From: VXNE01 sp963665455
GTDB lineage: Bacteria; Pseudomonadota; Gammaproteobacteria; Pseudomonadales; Azotimanducaceae
DNA: 64,000 nucleotides
NCBI GenBank assembly: GCA_963665455.1
Contig: OY762279.1
Location: 2,170,001-2,234,000 of the forward strand
Reading direction: 5' to 3'
This document shows positions 25,111 to 34,516 of the stretch, piece after piece (position 1 is the stretch's first letter; every line of letters starts with the position of its first letter). Position numbers and translations under genes: made by a program. Under the pieces are notes generated by a model. That model was not told where the DNA came from. It did no database searches and was given only the letters and a program-made list of their open reading frames with translations.

Positions 25111-25446
25111 ATGGCCCGCATCCCACGCAGCTACTCGAAGCTCACCCGGGAAGCCCTGCTGCTCCTGGCGGGGCAGATTCAGCTTGCCCGCAAGCGCCGG
25201 CGCATGACGGAACAGGATCTTGCGGACCGCATCGGCGTGGCCCGCAGCACCGTCCAACTCATCGAGAAGGGTGCCCCCTCCGTGGGCGTCGGCCTGATGT
25301 TCGAAGCCGCGGTGCTCGTGGGAGTAGATCTGTTCGTGCCCGAAGCGCGGACGCTGGCGCCCGAACTGGAGCGCATGCAGGACAAGCTGGCGCTGGTGCC
25401 CTGGTCCGTCCGCAAGTCCGTGCGGGTGATCGACGATGACTTCTGA
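25111..25446 (+). CDS. Xre-family HipB-like antitoxin
   Basis: About 111 residues. The helix-turn-helix spans about residues 20-75 (AGQIQLARKRRRMTEQDLAD, RIGVARSTVQLIEKGAP), followed by a C-terminal helix pair (LAPELERMQDKLALVPWSVRK). AAGG lies 7 bases before ATG 25111; a GTG codon immediately upstream is an alternative. It overlaps the downstream hipA-like gene by 11 bases, the usual HipBA arrangement, and should repress the operon through the dyads at 25062-25098. Confidence 0.8.
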   Translation: MARIPRSYSKLTREALLLLAGQIQLARKRRRMTEQDLADRIGVARSTVQLIEKGAPSVGVGLMFEAAVLVGVDLFVPEARTLAPELERMQDKLALVPWSVRKSVRVIDDDF

Positions 25447-26182
25447 AGCGGCGCCGCCCCAAGAGGCGTTCGTCTGGATCTGGTTGCCCGGCCAGACCTC
25501 GCCGGTGGTCGCGGGACAGATCAGGGCACGGGGCGCGGTGCATGCCTTCAGGTATGGCGGGTCGTATCTCGCTCGGGACAACGCCATCCCGATCTTCGAG
25601 CCGGAACTCCCCCTACGTCCCGGCTGGCTCGAGCCGCCCCCGGGTCTCCCCATCGCCAACGCGCTGCGCGACGCGGCACCTGATGCCTGGGGTCGCCGGG
25701 TGAATGAAGACCTCGCCGACATCGTCCGGGCGCGGTTTTCCGAGCCGAAACAGACCCTGGAAGAACTGTTCTCGCGCATGACCTTCAACATTTTGGTCGG
25801 CAACACGGACGACCATGCCCGCAATCACGCCGCGTTCTGGGATGGCAGTAGCCTTGCGCTCACGCCGGGCTATGACGTCTGCCCGCAGTCGCGGGTCGGG
25901 CACGGAGCGTCGCAGGGCATGCAGATTCACGGCCGGGCGCGTCGCAGTCAGCTCTCGCTGTGCCGCGCCGCCGCGCACAAGTTCCTGCTCTCGGAGGAAC
26001 GGGCATTGACGATCATGCGCCGGCAGGTTGCCGCCATTGCGGAACACTGGGCGTCGGTGTGCGACGAGGCGGCACTCAGCGATGCTGATCGGCGGTTGCT
26101 TTGGCGTCGGCAGTTCCTGAACGATCTGGCGTTCGAGGGGCTGGGGGACTGGTTCGCGGGGGAGCTTGCGTTGGCGCACTGA
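25436..26182 (+). CDS. HipA-like serine/threonine kinase toxin with a large internal deletion
   Basis: 248 residues; full-length HipA proteins are about 400-440. The N-terminal subdomain is present (FVWIWLPGQTSPVVAGQI ... LPLRPGWLEPPPGLP ... RDAAPDAWGRRV), and so are the catalytic and metal-binding segments (LFSRMTFNILVGNTDDHARN, ALTPGYDVCP) and the C-terminal helices. Missing is the block after DAWGRRV that holds the phosphate-binding loop and ATP-anchoring lysine. The frame stays open across the deletion. Kinase activity is therefore unlikely, and I regard it as an in-frame deleted, probably inactive toxin. Confidence 0.75.
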   Translation: MTSEAAPPQEAFVWIWLPGQTSPVVAGQIRARGAVHAFRYGGSYLARDNAIPIFEPELPLRPGWLEPPPGLPIANALRDAAPDAWGRRVNEDLADIVRARFSEPKQTLEELFSRMTFNILVGNTDDHARNHAAFWDGSSLALTPGYDVCPQSRVGHGASQGMQIHGRARRSQLSLCRAAAHKFLLSEERALTIMRRQVAAIAEHWASVCDEAALSDADRRLLWRRQFLNDLAFEGLGDWFAGELALAH

Positions 26183-26232
26183 GCGCTGGTGGACGTGGCG
26201 AGGGTTGGTTGGCGCGGAGGGGACGTAGAGCA

Positions 26233-27018
26233 ATGGCCCGCAGGAGAGGGGATCTGGAGCGGCTGCTCGATGAGCTGGGCCGCGCTCCGTGGTGGGTGAG
26301 CGCTATCGTGGCGGCGGTGGTCTACATCGGACTGGCCGAGATACTGCCGTCCTTGGCTGGCGGTGCCTTTGTGGACGCGATCTCCGGCTTGGCCGTGTGG
26401 ATCGCCGCGATCTTCCTGATACCGGCTGTGCGGTCGGTCCTCCATGTCTGGCGAGGCAGGCGAATGCTCGCTGCCAACCGGACCAAGGAGGACATTCGGT
26501 CGCTGGACTGGGAGCAGTTCGAGGAACTGATCGAGGCCCACTATCGGCGTCTTGGATTCCGCGTCCGCCGCGAGGGCGGGGCCGGTTCCGATGGCGGTGT
26601 GGACGTTCGAATCAGCAAGCCGGGTGGCGAGACCTATCTGGTGCAATGCAAGCAGTGGCGGACGCAACGGGTTGGAGTCAAGGTCGTCCGGGAGCTGTTC
26701 GGAGTCGTCGCCGCGGAGGGCGCGACGGGGGGCATCGTGGTCACGGCCGGAACGTTCACGCCCGAGGCAGTCGACTTCGCGCGGCCCGTGGCGATGGAAC
26801 TGATCGACGGTGATGGGCTAGTGGCGATGATGGGCGATCTTCCGGTGCGACAGGCCGATGGTGCCGACGACAGCGACGACGAGGCGGCGGGAACGACTCT
26901 GTGCCCCCATTGTGGATCGGAGCTGGTCCTGCGAACGGCACGCCGGGGGTCGAATCGGGGTTCCCAGTTCTACGGGTGCGCGTCGTACCCGCAGTGTCGG
27001 TTTACGCGGCCTTGCTAG
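26233..27018 (+). CDS. Membrane-anchored Mrr-type restriction endonuclease with C4 zinc finger
   Basis: 261 residues. Two N-terminal membrane helices (WWVSAIVAAVVYIGLAEI; ISGLAVWIAAIFLIPAV), an Mrr_cat nuclease domain (about 85-200) with FEELIEAHYRRLGF and the PD-(D/E)XK core GSDGGVDVRI...YLVQCKQW (Asp, Gln-x-Lys), and a topoisomerase-type zinc finger (LCPHCGSELVLRTA...GCASYPQC). Mrr-family enzymes cut modified or foreign DNA (Type IV restriction). The TM-Mrr-zinc finger order is a known subclass of uncertain target. ATG 26233 was preferred to longer frames that overlap the hipA-like gene. Confidence 0.82.
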   Translation: MARRRGDLERLLDELGRAPWWVSAIVAAVVYIGLAEILPSLAGGAFVDAISGLAVWIAAIFLIPAVRSVLHVWRGRRMLAANRTKEDIRSLDWEQFEELIEAHYRRLGFRVRREGGAGSDGGVDVRISKPGGETYLVQCKQWRTQRVGVKVVRELFGVVAAEGATGGIVVTAGTFTPEAVDFARPVAMELIDGDGLVAMMGDLPVRQADGADDSDDEAAGTTLCPHCGSELVLRTARRGSNRGSQFYGCASYPQCRFTRPC

Positions 27019-27179
27019 GGGTGCCGGGCGACGCTGGCGGCGGATGCCACGTAGGCAGTTGTGGGTGTCGCGAGGGTCGTCGCCAACGCGATACAGGGCG
27101 GTGGATGCGACTGCCCACGAAGTAGATTTGTCCGATCGGGCGGTCGGTCCTGCCGACTTACGCCATCTCGCGGCCCCAC

Positions 27180-27539
27180 CTATGAGGCGCGGTTCCGTTC
27201 GCGGAAGTACTTCCGGATTGGCTCCATCTCCCGTGCCGCCAGCTTGGCGGCGAACTTCCCGGCCGTACCCGGCTCCTTCGACATCGCGAGGCTCCGCTGT
27301 CCCCTCACGGCCTCAGCGCATATGGCCGAACAGCCCTCGCGCAGCACGGCCTCGGCGGCTCTGCGGTCGATCTGGAACTCTTCAAGAAACGCGTCGAGCC
27401 CGAGGCCGTCCGCGAGCCAGTCGAACAGTTGCTCAACGGGCACGCGGGTGCCACGGAAGCAGGGTGTTCCGCTCATCCGCCCGGGATCGACCCAAACGGC
27501 TTCCTCCAGCGACATCGGCTGGCTTGCGCTGCCTGTCAT
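27180..27539 (-). CDS. DUF433 domain protein (antitoxin-like)
   Basis: About 119 residues. The DUF433 core is MSLEEAVWVDPGRMSGTPCF followed by RGTRVPVEQLFDWLADG, a small winged-helix family usually encoded beside PIN-like (DUF5615) toxins and thought to be the antitoxin. No PIN-like partner is adjacent on either side. A C-terminal extension (MEPIRKYFRERNRAS) is unusual. ATG 27539 or ATG 27515 may be the start; neither has a clear ribosome-binding site. A second copy of the MSxEEAVWVDP start segment survives as a remnant near 36,259. Confidence 0.65.
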   Translation of the reverse strand: MTGSASQPMSLEEAVWVDPGRMSGTPCFRGTRVPVEQLFDWLADGLGLDAFLEEFQIDRRAAEAVLREGCSAICAEAVRGQRSLAMSKEPGTAGKFAAKLAAREMEPIRKYFRERNRAS

Positions 27540-27619
27540 AAAGCCCGACACGGTGTTGGGGTCCAGTCCTTCGCAAGCGCCAAGTCTCGAGACTACGTTC
27601 CAGTACGGGCGTGTCAACC

Positions 27620-28339
27620 ACTCCTACTGATGGCACTGATGGCGCGCCCCAGAGTTGGAACGGGCTTCTACGCAACCTCATTCCAAAAGATCACGGTAGA
27701 ACGCGCCGACCCGAACCCACCCCATCCGGCGAGGTCGCCGCCCAGGCCGAGGCCGTCTAGACCTCGCTCACCACGGCGGGATCCCGAAAGTCGTACACGT
27801 TCGGCGGGCCACAGGGGGTGACCGAAAAGCCGAAGGACTTGAACCGTTGCCGCGCAGTCGGCGCCCGCCAGCCAGACGGCCAGCGGCGAGATGTTGGCCG
27901 GGTCTCCTATGTCGAAACCCTCGTCCGCGCCCGACGCGACCCCTCGACGGCGACGTGTACCGCGGATCCCGCCACCAGACCCAGGAGCAGGTGTCAGTAG
28001 CGGGGCTCGAATGGCGTTCGCGCTGAACGCTACTGGGCACTCGCTCGGCGTACCCGGACGGCCGCGAGCCGAGCGCCCGTCGATGGCTGGTGGCTGGCTG
28101 GTTCACAATGGGGAGGTCCATTGATTATACTGCCGGGGCTTTACGCGCCATGTATGGGAAGCCACGGCCAAGTCATCTTGCTACCCGGCACTGCCCGCAT
28201 TTGAGGAGAGCATTGGGCATCATCTATAACCCCATTTTCACGTTAGAACAGCCTGCCTGACAATCAGCGTGGCTGGCGCGCGGAATGGCCTGCATGCGAC
28301 GCTCAGTTGTTTCCGGGCTGGTGTCACACTGAGCTAAAC
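27620..28339. other. Gene-poor stretch with an SDR-like remnant
   Basis: No intact gene. On the minus strand around 27851-27931 a frame reads GFDIGDPANISPLAVWLAGADCA, resembling the C-terminal part of short-chain dehydrogenases (D-P-A-N-x-S-P-L-x-x-x-L-A), then continues only after a frameshift to a stop near 27,759. The rest (27,950-28,339) shows no coding pattern or obvious repeat; the composition becomes less GC-rich toward 28,200. Confidence 0.4.
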
Positions 28340-28975
28340 ATGGATCTCATCGACGCATTGAGGCTGTTCAACCGCAAGGAACGTTTTCACCTTCTACACC
28401 ACGTATTGGGATACGAAGGGCGGTCGTTTCGTCTGAGTGACGAGTTCCGCGAGGATTTGGGGAGGAATATCGGGGAGCGCGTTCCGCCCGGCGCCCTGGT
28501 GATGATCGACTACCATCTTGATTGGATCAGCATGGCAGTTTGGCTGTCGGGACGAGACGAACTGCCCACGAAACAGATGCCCGCACGGAACGAGGGGCGC
28601 GTGATGGGCAATCAGGAGGATGTCGACTTGCTGGTGGCGTTCAGGTTGAGTGGAGCTGTGCACATCGTGCTGATAGAAGCCAAGGGCGAGACGTCTTGGA
28701 GCAACTCGCAGCTGGAGTCGAAGGCGTCGCGCCTGCGCGGGATATTTGGTGACACGATTCGGGATGGGGCAAAGGTACGACCGCACTTCGTGTTGATGGC
28801 CCCTAGGGAATCGGCAGGGATCAAGGCCGGAGAATGGCCCCTCTGGATGCAGGCCGCTGTAGATCGACAGATGTCGTTGTCGTGGCCCATGACGATGAAA
28901 CCGACGCTCTGCAACTCGGAGGGCAAGGCGGAGAGTCGGGGTGATTTCGTGCGGATTGACTCGCGGAAGGGCTGA
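28340..28975 (+). CDS. PD-(D/E)XK nuclease-like protein, unknown
   Basis: 211 residues from ATG 28340 (MDLIDALRLFNRKERF). The centre has a nuclease-like core: EDVDLLVAF then VHIVLIEAKGETSW, i.e. Asp...(20 residues)...Glu-x-Lys, preceded by a hydrophobic strand. The N-terminal region (LSDEFREDLGRNI) and the C-terminal region (AAVDRQMSLSWPMTMKPTL) are not familiar. No membrane segment. It stands alone on the plus strand, facing a second PD-(D/E)XK gene. Function as a restriction or defence nuclease is inferred only from the motif and from the surroundings. Confidence 0.6.
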   Translation: MDLIDALRLFNRKERFHLLHHVLGYEGRSFRLSDEFREDLGRNIGERVPPGALVMIDYHLDWISMAVWLSGRDELPTKQMPARNEGRVMGNQEDVDLLVAFRLSGAVHIVLIEAKGETSWSNSQLESKASRLRGIFGDTIRDGAKVRPHFVLMAPRESAGIKAGEWPLWMQAAVDRQMSLSWPMTMKPTLCNSEGKAESRGDFVRIDSRKG

Positions 28976-29152
28976 AGGTTAGCCAAGGGGCAGGCATAGG
29001 CTCAGCTGGCCGCAGTTGGCGTGCGAGGAACAGGATGACGAAGAATGGCGGGCCCGGGCTCTTGGGTAAGGCGGCGTCCGTGGCGTGTTGGTACGGGTGA
29101 TCGGGGAGGAGCTTACCGCGTCCGCATTGGGCGTCGGCCCCGGCTCGCGCTG

Positions 29153-30211
29153 TCATCGTGTCTTGGCTAGCTCGCGTGACGCCTGGCGCAGCACGCGCTC
29201 GGCGGAACGGAGATGACGCATCGTGCCGGGCAAATCCAGCCGAGCGGGTTCGCCGTCGAAGGCCAATACCTCGTCCGCCCACTCTGCTACGGCCATGATG
29301 GCGCCCTGCCGCATCCGCTTCGGTTTAGCCATTCGTAGTCCGCCGGCCGACAGCAGGGCTTCGTGCCAAGACCGCTGCAACGCCTTCCGGCGCCGAGCAT
29401 CCGCGACGTTGAGCTTGACCGATAGCTGTGCCTCGCCGTCCTTCGCCTCAAGCCACAGCGCCGCGGCCGGATCCACGTCCGACGGCCGCCACCAGACCCC
29501 GGTGAATCCCCCAAGCAGGCGATGATAGACATGGCCAAGCGTTGGCGGCGTTCGCCGGCGGGCAAGGTCTTCCTCAATCTTCCGGTACAGGCCCTCCCAG
29601 GCGAGCACGTCGTTTCGGGGGTTGTCTGGAGTCCACTGCACGAAGCTGTTCGTCCGGTCCTCGAGGTCCTGTAGGTACGTCCTGTAGTCGAGCACGATCG
29701 AATGGTCGCCGTCGTAAACGTTCAGCACTGCAAGGAAGTCCGCCCGTTCGAACACAGCGTACTCGTGACGTCGGCTGATGTCGTCCGCAGTGGACAGCGC
29801 CTGGTTCCCGGTCTTGAAGTAGATGGGATACAAGTCGTCTGGATCCAATTCGCCGAACACCGTCTCCCCGGCCGTGACCGCATGCCAGTACCTATCGAGT
29901 TGACCATCGTGCACGCCGGTTCCGGTCTTGTCCTCGATCAGCAAGACGTATCGCCCGTTGACGCGCACCAGAACGTCGATGTTCTGCACCTGCTTGCAGA
30001 CGTCGACGGACACCTCGTCACCGAGATTGACGGGCCAGTCCTTCCACTTGTCGAACAGCGCTTCGAGGAACCTGCGGCCGAGCTGGCGTAACTCCTCGTC
30101 GCCGGGACCGCTTGCCACCTCGGCGTCGGCCCAGGCGATCAGCCAGCAGATGACGGCGTCCTGCGAGAGTTCCTTGGTCGCGTAGCGGAAGATGTTGGGG
30201 CGGGGCTTCAT
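29153..30211 (-). CDS. PD-(D/E)XK nuclease family protein
   Basis: 352 residues. The start MKPRPNIFRYATKELSQDAV and the following WLIAWAD are characteristic of the PDDEXK nuclease family related to PF14281; the core is IDVLVRVNGRYVLLIEDKTG, giving Asp...Glu-Asp-Lys, followed by a helix that contacts DNA (LDRYWHAV). The C-terminal half binds no obvious cofactor. Proteins of this family are frequent in defence islands and phages and are thought to be single-protein DNases. The start at 30211 fits the family N-terminus. Confidence 0.75.
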   Translation of the reverse strand: MKPRPNIFRYATKELSQDAVICWLIAWADAEVASGPGDEELRQLGRRFLEALFDKWKDWPVNLGDEVSVDVCKQVQNIDVLVRVNGRYVLLIEDKTGTGVHDGQLDRYWHAVTAGETVFGELDPDDLYPIYFKTGNQALSTADDISRRHEYAVFERADFLAVLNVYDGDHSIVLDYRTYLQDLEDRTNSFVQWTPDNPRNDVLAWEGLYRKIEEDLARRRTPPTLGHVYHRLLGGFTGVWWRPSDVDPAAALWLEAKDGEAQLSVKLNVADARRRKALQRSWHEALLSAGGLRMAKPKRMRQGAIMAVAEWADEVLAFDGEPARLDLPGTMRHLRSAERVLRQASRELAKTR

Positions 30212-30476
30212 GACGTTTCTCGGCTTTTGCAGTAGGTTTGTGTCCCCATGGCGCGGTGTCGGACGGTCGTCAATCCATGCAAGGTTGAACTACACCGTCA
30301 CGCTGTAGCGGTGGTGGGCAGGGTGGCGTCTTGCAGCATCGGCTGACGGGGCGACCGTCGGCGGTCCAGGGAATAGGCGAACGGGCCGGCCCTCGGAAGG
30401 TGCTTGGCGTCCCGGATCGAGCCGCTTGGCTGGGTAGGGTAGGCGGCCCCGCATTCCGTGAAAGACGCGGCCGGCT

Positions 30477-32060
30477 TCAGCCAGCCCCACCCACCGGCCC
30501 ACCCTGCGCCCCCCGAATCAACCGCCCCGGCAACGCCCCCGTCGCCTCCCCATCCTCATACGTCACCTCCCCACCCTTGATCGTCATCCGATACCCCTCC
30601 GCCTTCTGCACCAGCCGCTTGCCGCCGGCCGGAAGGTCGTACGCCATCTCCGGCGGCAACAGCCGCAGCCCGTCGTAGTCGATCAGGTTGAAGTCCGCCT
30701 TGTACCCGGGCGCGATCACCCCACGGTCCTTCAACCCATACACCGAGGCCGAATCCTGGGTGAGCTTGTGCACCACGAACTCAAGCGGCAGGCGCGGGCC
30801 GCGTCGGCGGTCGCGGGTGAAGTAGCTCAGCATGTAGGTGGGCACGCTCGCGTCCACCAGCACGCCGCAGTGGGCGCCGCCGTCGGAGAGGCCGAACACG
30901 CTCTGCGGATGCTCGATGACGGCGCGCTGGCCCTCGAGGTCCCCCTCGTAGCGGCCGAACAGCACCAGCAGCGGCTGGCCGTCGGCGAGGGTGTCCATCA
31001 TGACCTCGCGCGGGTGGAGCCCGCGGGCGCGCGCCACGGCGGCCACGGTGTCCTCGGGGCCGGGCTCGTAGGTGAGCTCGGCGTCCATGACGTATTGGTA
31101 CTCGTGGTCGGTGAGGAAGCGCACGGCGTCCGCGTTGGGCGGCAGCGCCGGTTCCTCGGAGAGCACGCGGCGGCGGAACTCGGGGTCCCTCAGGATGGCG
31201 CGGCGCTCGGCGAGGGGCCGCCCGTGAATCTCCCGGTAGGCCGGGAACTGCCGCATGGGATTGATGGTGCCGTCCAGGGTCATCAGGATCGACGCGGGGC
31301 GTGCGCCCACCTGCGGGCGCAGGTGGAAGCCCTCGGCGTGCAGCTTCTCGGCGAGGTCCCACACCGGCGCGGGACCGGCGGTCATCAGCGGCGTGACGAT
31401 GCAGCCCGTGGTGCGCGTGATGTGCTCGATCCACGCCAGTTCCTCGGGCTGGTTGAGGCTGTCGGAGACGAACTCCATGGTGCCGTAGTCCAGCCCCTCG
31501 AACGCGCTGCCGATGGTCTTCATCTCCCGCGCGGACGCCCGCGTGCCCGGCACCAGGTTGCCCGCCCGGTCCACATGGCCGTAGAAGCGCGAGGTGGAGA
31601 ACCCCAATGCGCCCGCCTCCAGCGCCGCACGGGTGAGCCGGCGCATCTCGGCCATGTCCTCGGGCGTCGCGTCGTCGTAGCAGCGCTCGCCCATGACGTA
31701 GAGCCGCATGGCCACGTGCGGCACCTGGGTGCCCACGTCCACCGCGTAGGGGGTGTCGATGCCGTCGAGGTAGTCGGCGAAGGACTCCCAGCCCCAGGGG
31801 ATGCCGTCGTGGAGCGCCGTGCCGGGGATGTCCTCCACGCTCTCCATGAGCTCCACGAGCCGGTCCTCCGCGCCGGGACGCACCGGGGCGAACCCGACGC
31901 CGCAGTTGCCCATGACGATGGAGGTGACGCCGTGCCAGCTCGTCGGCGTGACGTGCTTGTCCCAGCAGACCTGGCCGTCGTAGTGGGTGTGGATGTCGAC
32001 GAAGCCGGGGGTTAGGAGGTCTTCGTTGGCGTTGATGAGGCGCCGCGCCTTGGCTGGGCT
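30477..32060 (-). pseudogene. 5'-truncated copy (A) of an N-acyl-D-amino-acid deacylase gene
   Basis: The same protein as the gene at 36327-38027, with homology running to 32060, where the sequence becomes unrelated. It lacks the first about 40 residues, including the start codon; the first internal ATG is at 31913 (MGNCGVGFAPVRP). The rest is open and includes the metal-site motif HTHYDGQ, FSDGGAHCGVLVDASVP-like and HKLTQDSASVYGLKDRG segments. Because the N-terminal composite sheet is lost it is probably inactive. It forms the left arm of a 1.58-kb direct repeat with period 5,850 bp. Confidence 0.8.
30477..32060. repeat. 1.58-kb direct repeat, left arm
   Basis: Matches 36327-37910 position for position with a constant offset of 5,850, over most of the deacylase gene. 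Only scattered substitutions are seen (for example near 31,655, 31,815 and 31,860-31,890, and a denser set in the last 40 bases, 32,021-32,060). Confidence 0.9.
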
Positions 32061-32215
32061 AGCTAGTTCTCGTCCGTAGAATCTTAACGGCTTGATTTGA
32101 TCAAGGAACTGCCCGTTTAGCGTGGTGAGAAACCGGAATTTTGGCTATGCTTGTGTTGGTTAGCAAGCAATTCACAGACAGACCAAATCGCCGGAGGTGC
32201 CATGCGCCGGAAGCG

Positions 32216-33673
32216 CTACCGGCTGGCTCGGTCCGCTGACGGCGTGACAGTCGCGCCCTTGGTTGAGCGAGTACGGTTCTTCGACGCCGGTCCCTGCCCG
32301 CCTGCGTCGTCGCTCTGCGGACTTGTGGCGTTGGCAACGACTCCGTCGGCGGGATCCTGCGCTTCCAGGAGTTCATGTAACCTGCATACGGATGGCCAAA
32401 GCGTCCGATCTTCCGCGACTTTCCCGAACCGGTAGTCACCGGTTATTTCGCGAACCGTGGACTTGTGCTGCAACTGGACTATGCCCTCAATATGCAGCTT
32501 CCCTTTGTAGGACTTGAGCACCCGATTTGCCTGATCGAACCTCCTGTCCCAAGACGTGCAGTTGTTTAGCGCGATAACCGTGGGCAGCCTGCTACCGCTT
32601 ATTCCCGAGACGAAGTCAAGGAGCTCCGCCGTACCGTCGTAGCTTCCGGGATCCGTCGTTGTGACGACGAGCAGTTTGTCGGCCGCGACTATGGCTCCAG
32701 CGGTAAGGTGATCGTGGGCACCGTGACAATCCAAGATGATCTTGGTAGCCGTGTCGGTTTCGTTTATCCAGTCGCACAGTGCATGCAGAAACAACGCTAC
32801 AACCACATAGGACGAAGTAGACTGGTCCGAAAGAAGAAAGTCGTCGTCAGCTGTTCTGCCGGGGAGAAATCTCAGATTGGCTGCATGTAGACCGTTCTTG
32901 CGGAGTGAAGGACGTGCCCCGGTGAGTCTGTCGAGGTCAGGGAACTTGGGTGTCGTCCGCCTGTACTTGCCGACATCATCCCACTTGTTGGGATCCAGTC
33001 TTATGTCTCGGGCGTACTTCAAGGACATCGTGTTGAAATGAACTTCTTGGAAGTCGGCCGGGAGTGCGTATGGGTTGTACAAAACACTCTTGTATGGTGA
33101 GTCTTCTGCGGCTGTCCTGAGCATCTCTCGGAAATGTCCCAAGAGCCCGAAGGTGGTGCTCGATGATCCTGCAACGCGGGCATCCAAAAGAGAGGTCAGA
33201 CCGCGATTGTGCAGGTCGAAGTCGACCAGGAGGACGGGTTCCTTCTGCGTGAGCCGTTCTGCTAAGCCGAGGGAGAGCAGTGACTTGCCGACACCTCCCT
33301 TGCCGCTGGACACCACCCAGAGTTCGGGCACCCGGATCGCTCGAAGGTTCGAGAGCGAGCCCACGCTCGACTCGATGCCCTTGGGTACCCGATACTGGTG
33401 CGTCGTCTGGGCGTTTCGCCTGCGCCCGGTTCGCCTGAAGGAGAACTTCTGCATCATCCATTTGGACATGTCGAAGAGCCACCTTTGGTTGTGGGGGCTG
33501 AGGAACGTAGCGATGATCGCCCCTACGATGGCGGTGAACAGGAGTCTGATCAGTTCTTCATCGGGGATGGTCGAATAGACGCCGACAGCGGCGAGTCCGA
33601 TGAAGAGTAAGGAGATGCTGGTGGCCTTCAATACGTACCCCACTGCGGGCTCGTTTCCCGCTGGCGGCGGCAT
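32216..33673 (-). CDS. Membrane-anchored ParA/MinD/Mrp-like P-loop ATPase
   Basis: 485 residues. Two N-terminal membrane helices (ATSISLLFIGLAAVGVY; LLFTAIVGAIIATFL), a basic linker (FRRTGRRRNAQ), then a deviant Walker A of the ParA/MinD class (VVSSGKGGVGKSLLSLG), switch I (VLLVDFDLHNRGLTSLL), a Walker B-like strand (IILDCHGAHDHLTAG) and the SIMIBI strand-helix ending (LPTVIALNNCTSWD). The C-terminal 60 residues are charged and low complexity. Such ATPases dimerise on ATP and position or activate partners. Here membrane tethering is built in. No plasmid-partition partner is next to it. It lies within the stretch bracketed by the deacylase repeats. Confidence 0.75.
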   Translation of the reverse strand: MPPPAGNEPAVGYVLKATSISLLFIGLAAVGVYSTIPDEELIRLLFTAIVGAIIATFLSPHNQRWLFDMSKWMMQKFSFRRTGRRRNAQTTHQYRVPKGIESSVGSLSNLRAIRVPELWVVSSGKGGVGKSLLSLGLAERLTQKEPVLLVDFDLHNRGLTSLLDARVAGSSSTTFGLLGHFREMLRTAAEDSPYKSVLYNPYALPADFQEVHFNTMSLKYARDIRLDPNKWDDVGKYRRTTPKFPDLDRLTGARPSLRKNGLHAANLRFLPGRTADDDFLLSDQSTSSYVVVALFLHALCDWINETDTATKIILDCHGAHDHLTAGAIVAADKLLVVTTTDPGSYDGTAELLDFVSGISGSRLPTVIALNNCTSWDRRFDQANRVLKSYKGKLHIEGIVQLQHKSTVREITGDYRFGKVAEDRTLWPSVCRLHELLEAQDPADGVVANATSPQSDDAGGQGPASKNRTRSTKGATVTPSADRASR

Positions 33674-34516
33674 CGCCTGCGGGCGGAGCCGGTTGACGAA
33701 TCTAGCGCATGGGCGTCATTCGAACCGCAAGCGCACGAGCGCATCGATTCCTGGCAGCAACCCTTCAGAAATCTAACGTTCTCAGTCGTCGATGCTACCG
33801 CATCGTCGAGGCACGCACCACGGGATGCTCACCGCACCCCGATTCCTGGATAGACGTCGAGGGAAGTGCTGCGAGTGCGCGGTGCTCGGGGGCGGTGTGC
33901 GAAATGAGCACGTCAGTCACCTGCGAGGCGAGGCTTGCGGAAGCGGAAGATCCTTCCCCTAAGGTCCAAATGGAGCTCACCGACGTGAGCCTGACCGCCT
34001 ACGCAGCGCGAGCGACGCAGAGACGCTGTGGTCCCTCATTGCCCGCCTTTGGTCCGGGACGACCGTGCGTTGTCGGACCTCCACGCTACGCACCGACCCC
34101 GTGGCGCGCCTAAGTTCCCGACGCGCGGCGGGCCGGGTAGTGGCTGGCGCGTCTCCGCACGTGCGACGGGAAGGGGCTGTGGCAGGCGGCGCGGCGGTTC
34201 GCCGGGCGGATGGTGCCGTCGATCGTGGCCCACGAGTTGGAGACGCGGGGGCAATGTGCGCCTGTTCATCGACGCCACCGGGATCGATGTGGACGGCGCG
34301 CTAGTCGAGCTGGACGCGCAAACGGGGCCAGCGGAGGTGACGCGCGCGGCGGGTGTGCGTACGTTTCGCCAAGACCAACTTGCGCTTCTACTGGCTGTAC
34401 GAAGCGATGGTGCCCTGGAGCCTCGCGCCGCGCCGCTCGTGTTGGCGGCCTGACGGAACGCCGACAGCCGCCGGACTCGAAAGTCGCCGGAGATTCAGTT
34501 TAAGGCGCAGCGATGC
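33674..34516. other. Non-coding stretch with a possible decayed transposase
   Basis: No intact gene. On the plus strand between about 34,160 and 34,440 three frames carry short plausible segments: LWQAARRFAGRMVPSIVAHE, then NVRLFIDATGIDVDGALVE, then AKTNLRFYWLYEAMVPWSL. 'FIDATGIDVDG' resembles the first catalytic aspartate region of IS4/IS1380-type transposases. This is a weak call. The first 450 bases show nothing recognisable. Confidence 0.3.

Noticed and set aside
33709..34113. 134-codon plus-strand frame near the ParA-like gene
   Set aside because: Irregular composition, no ribosome-binding site, no protein pattern.
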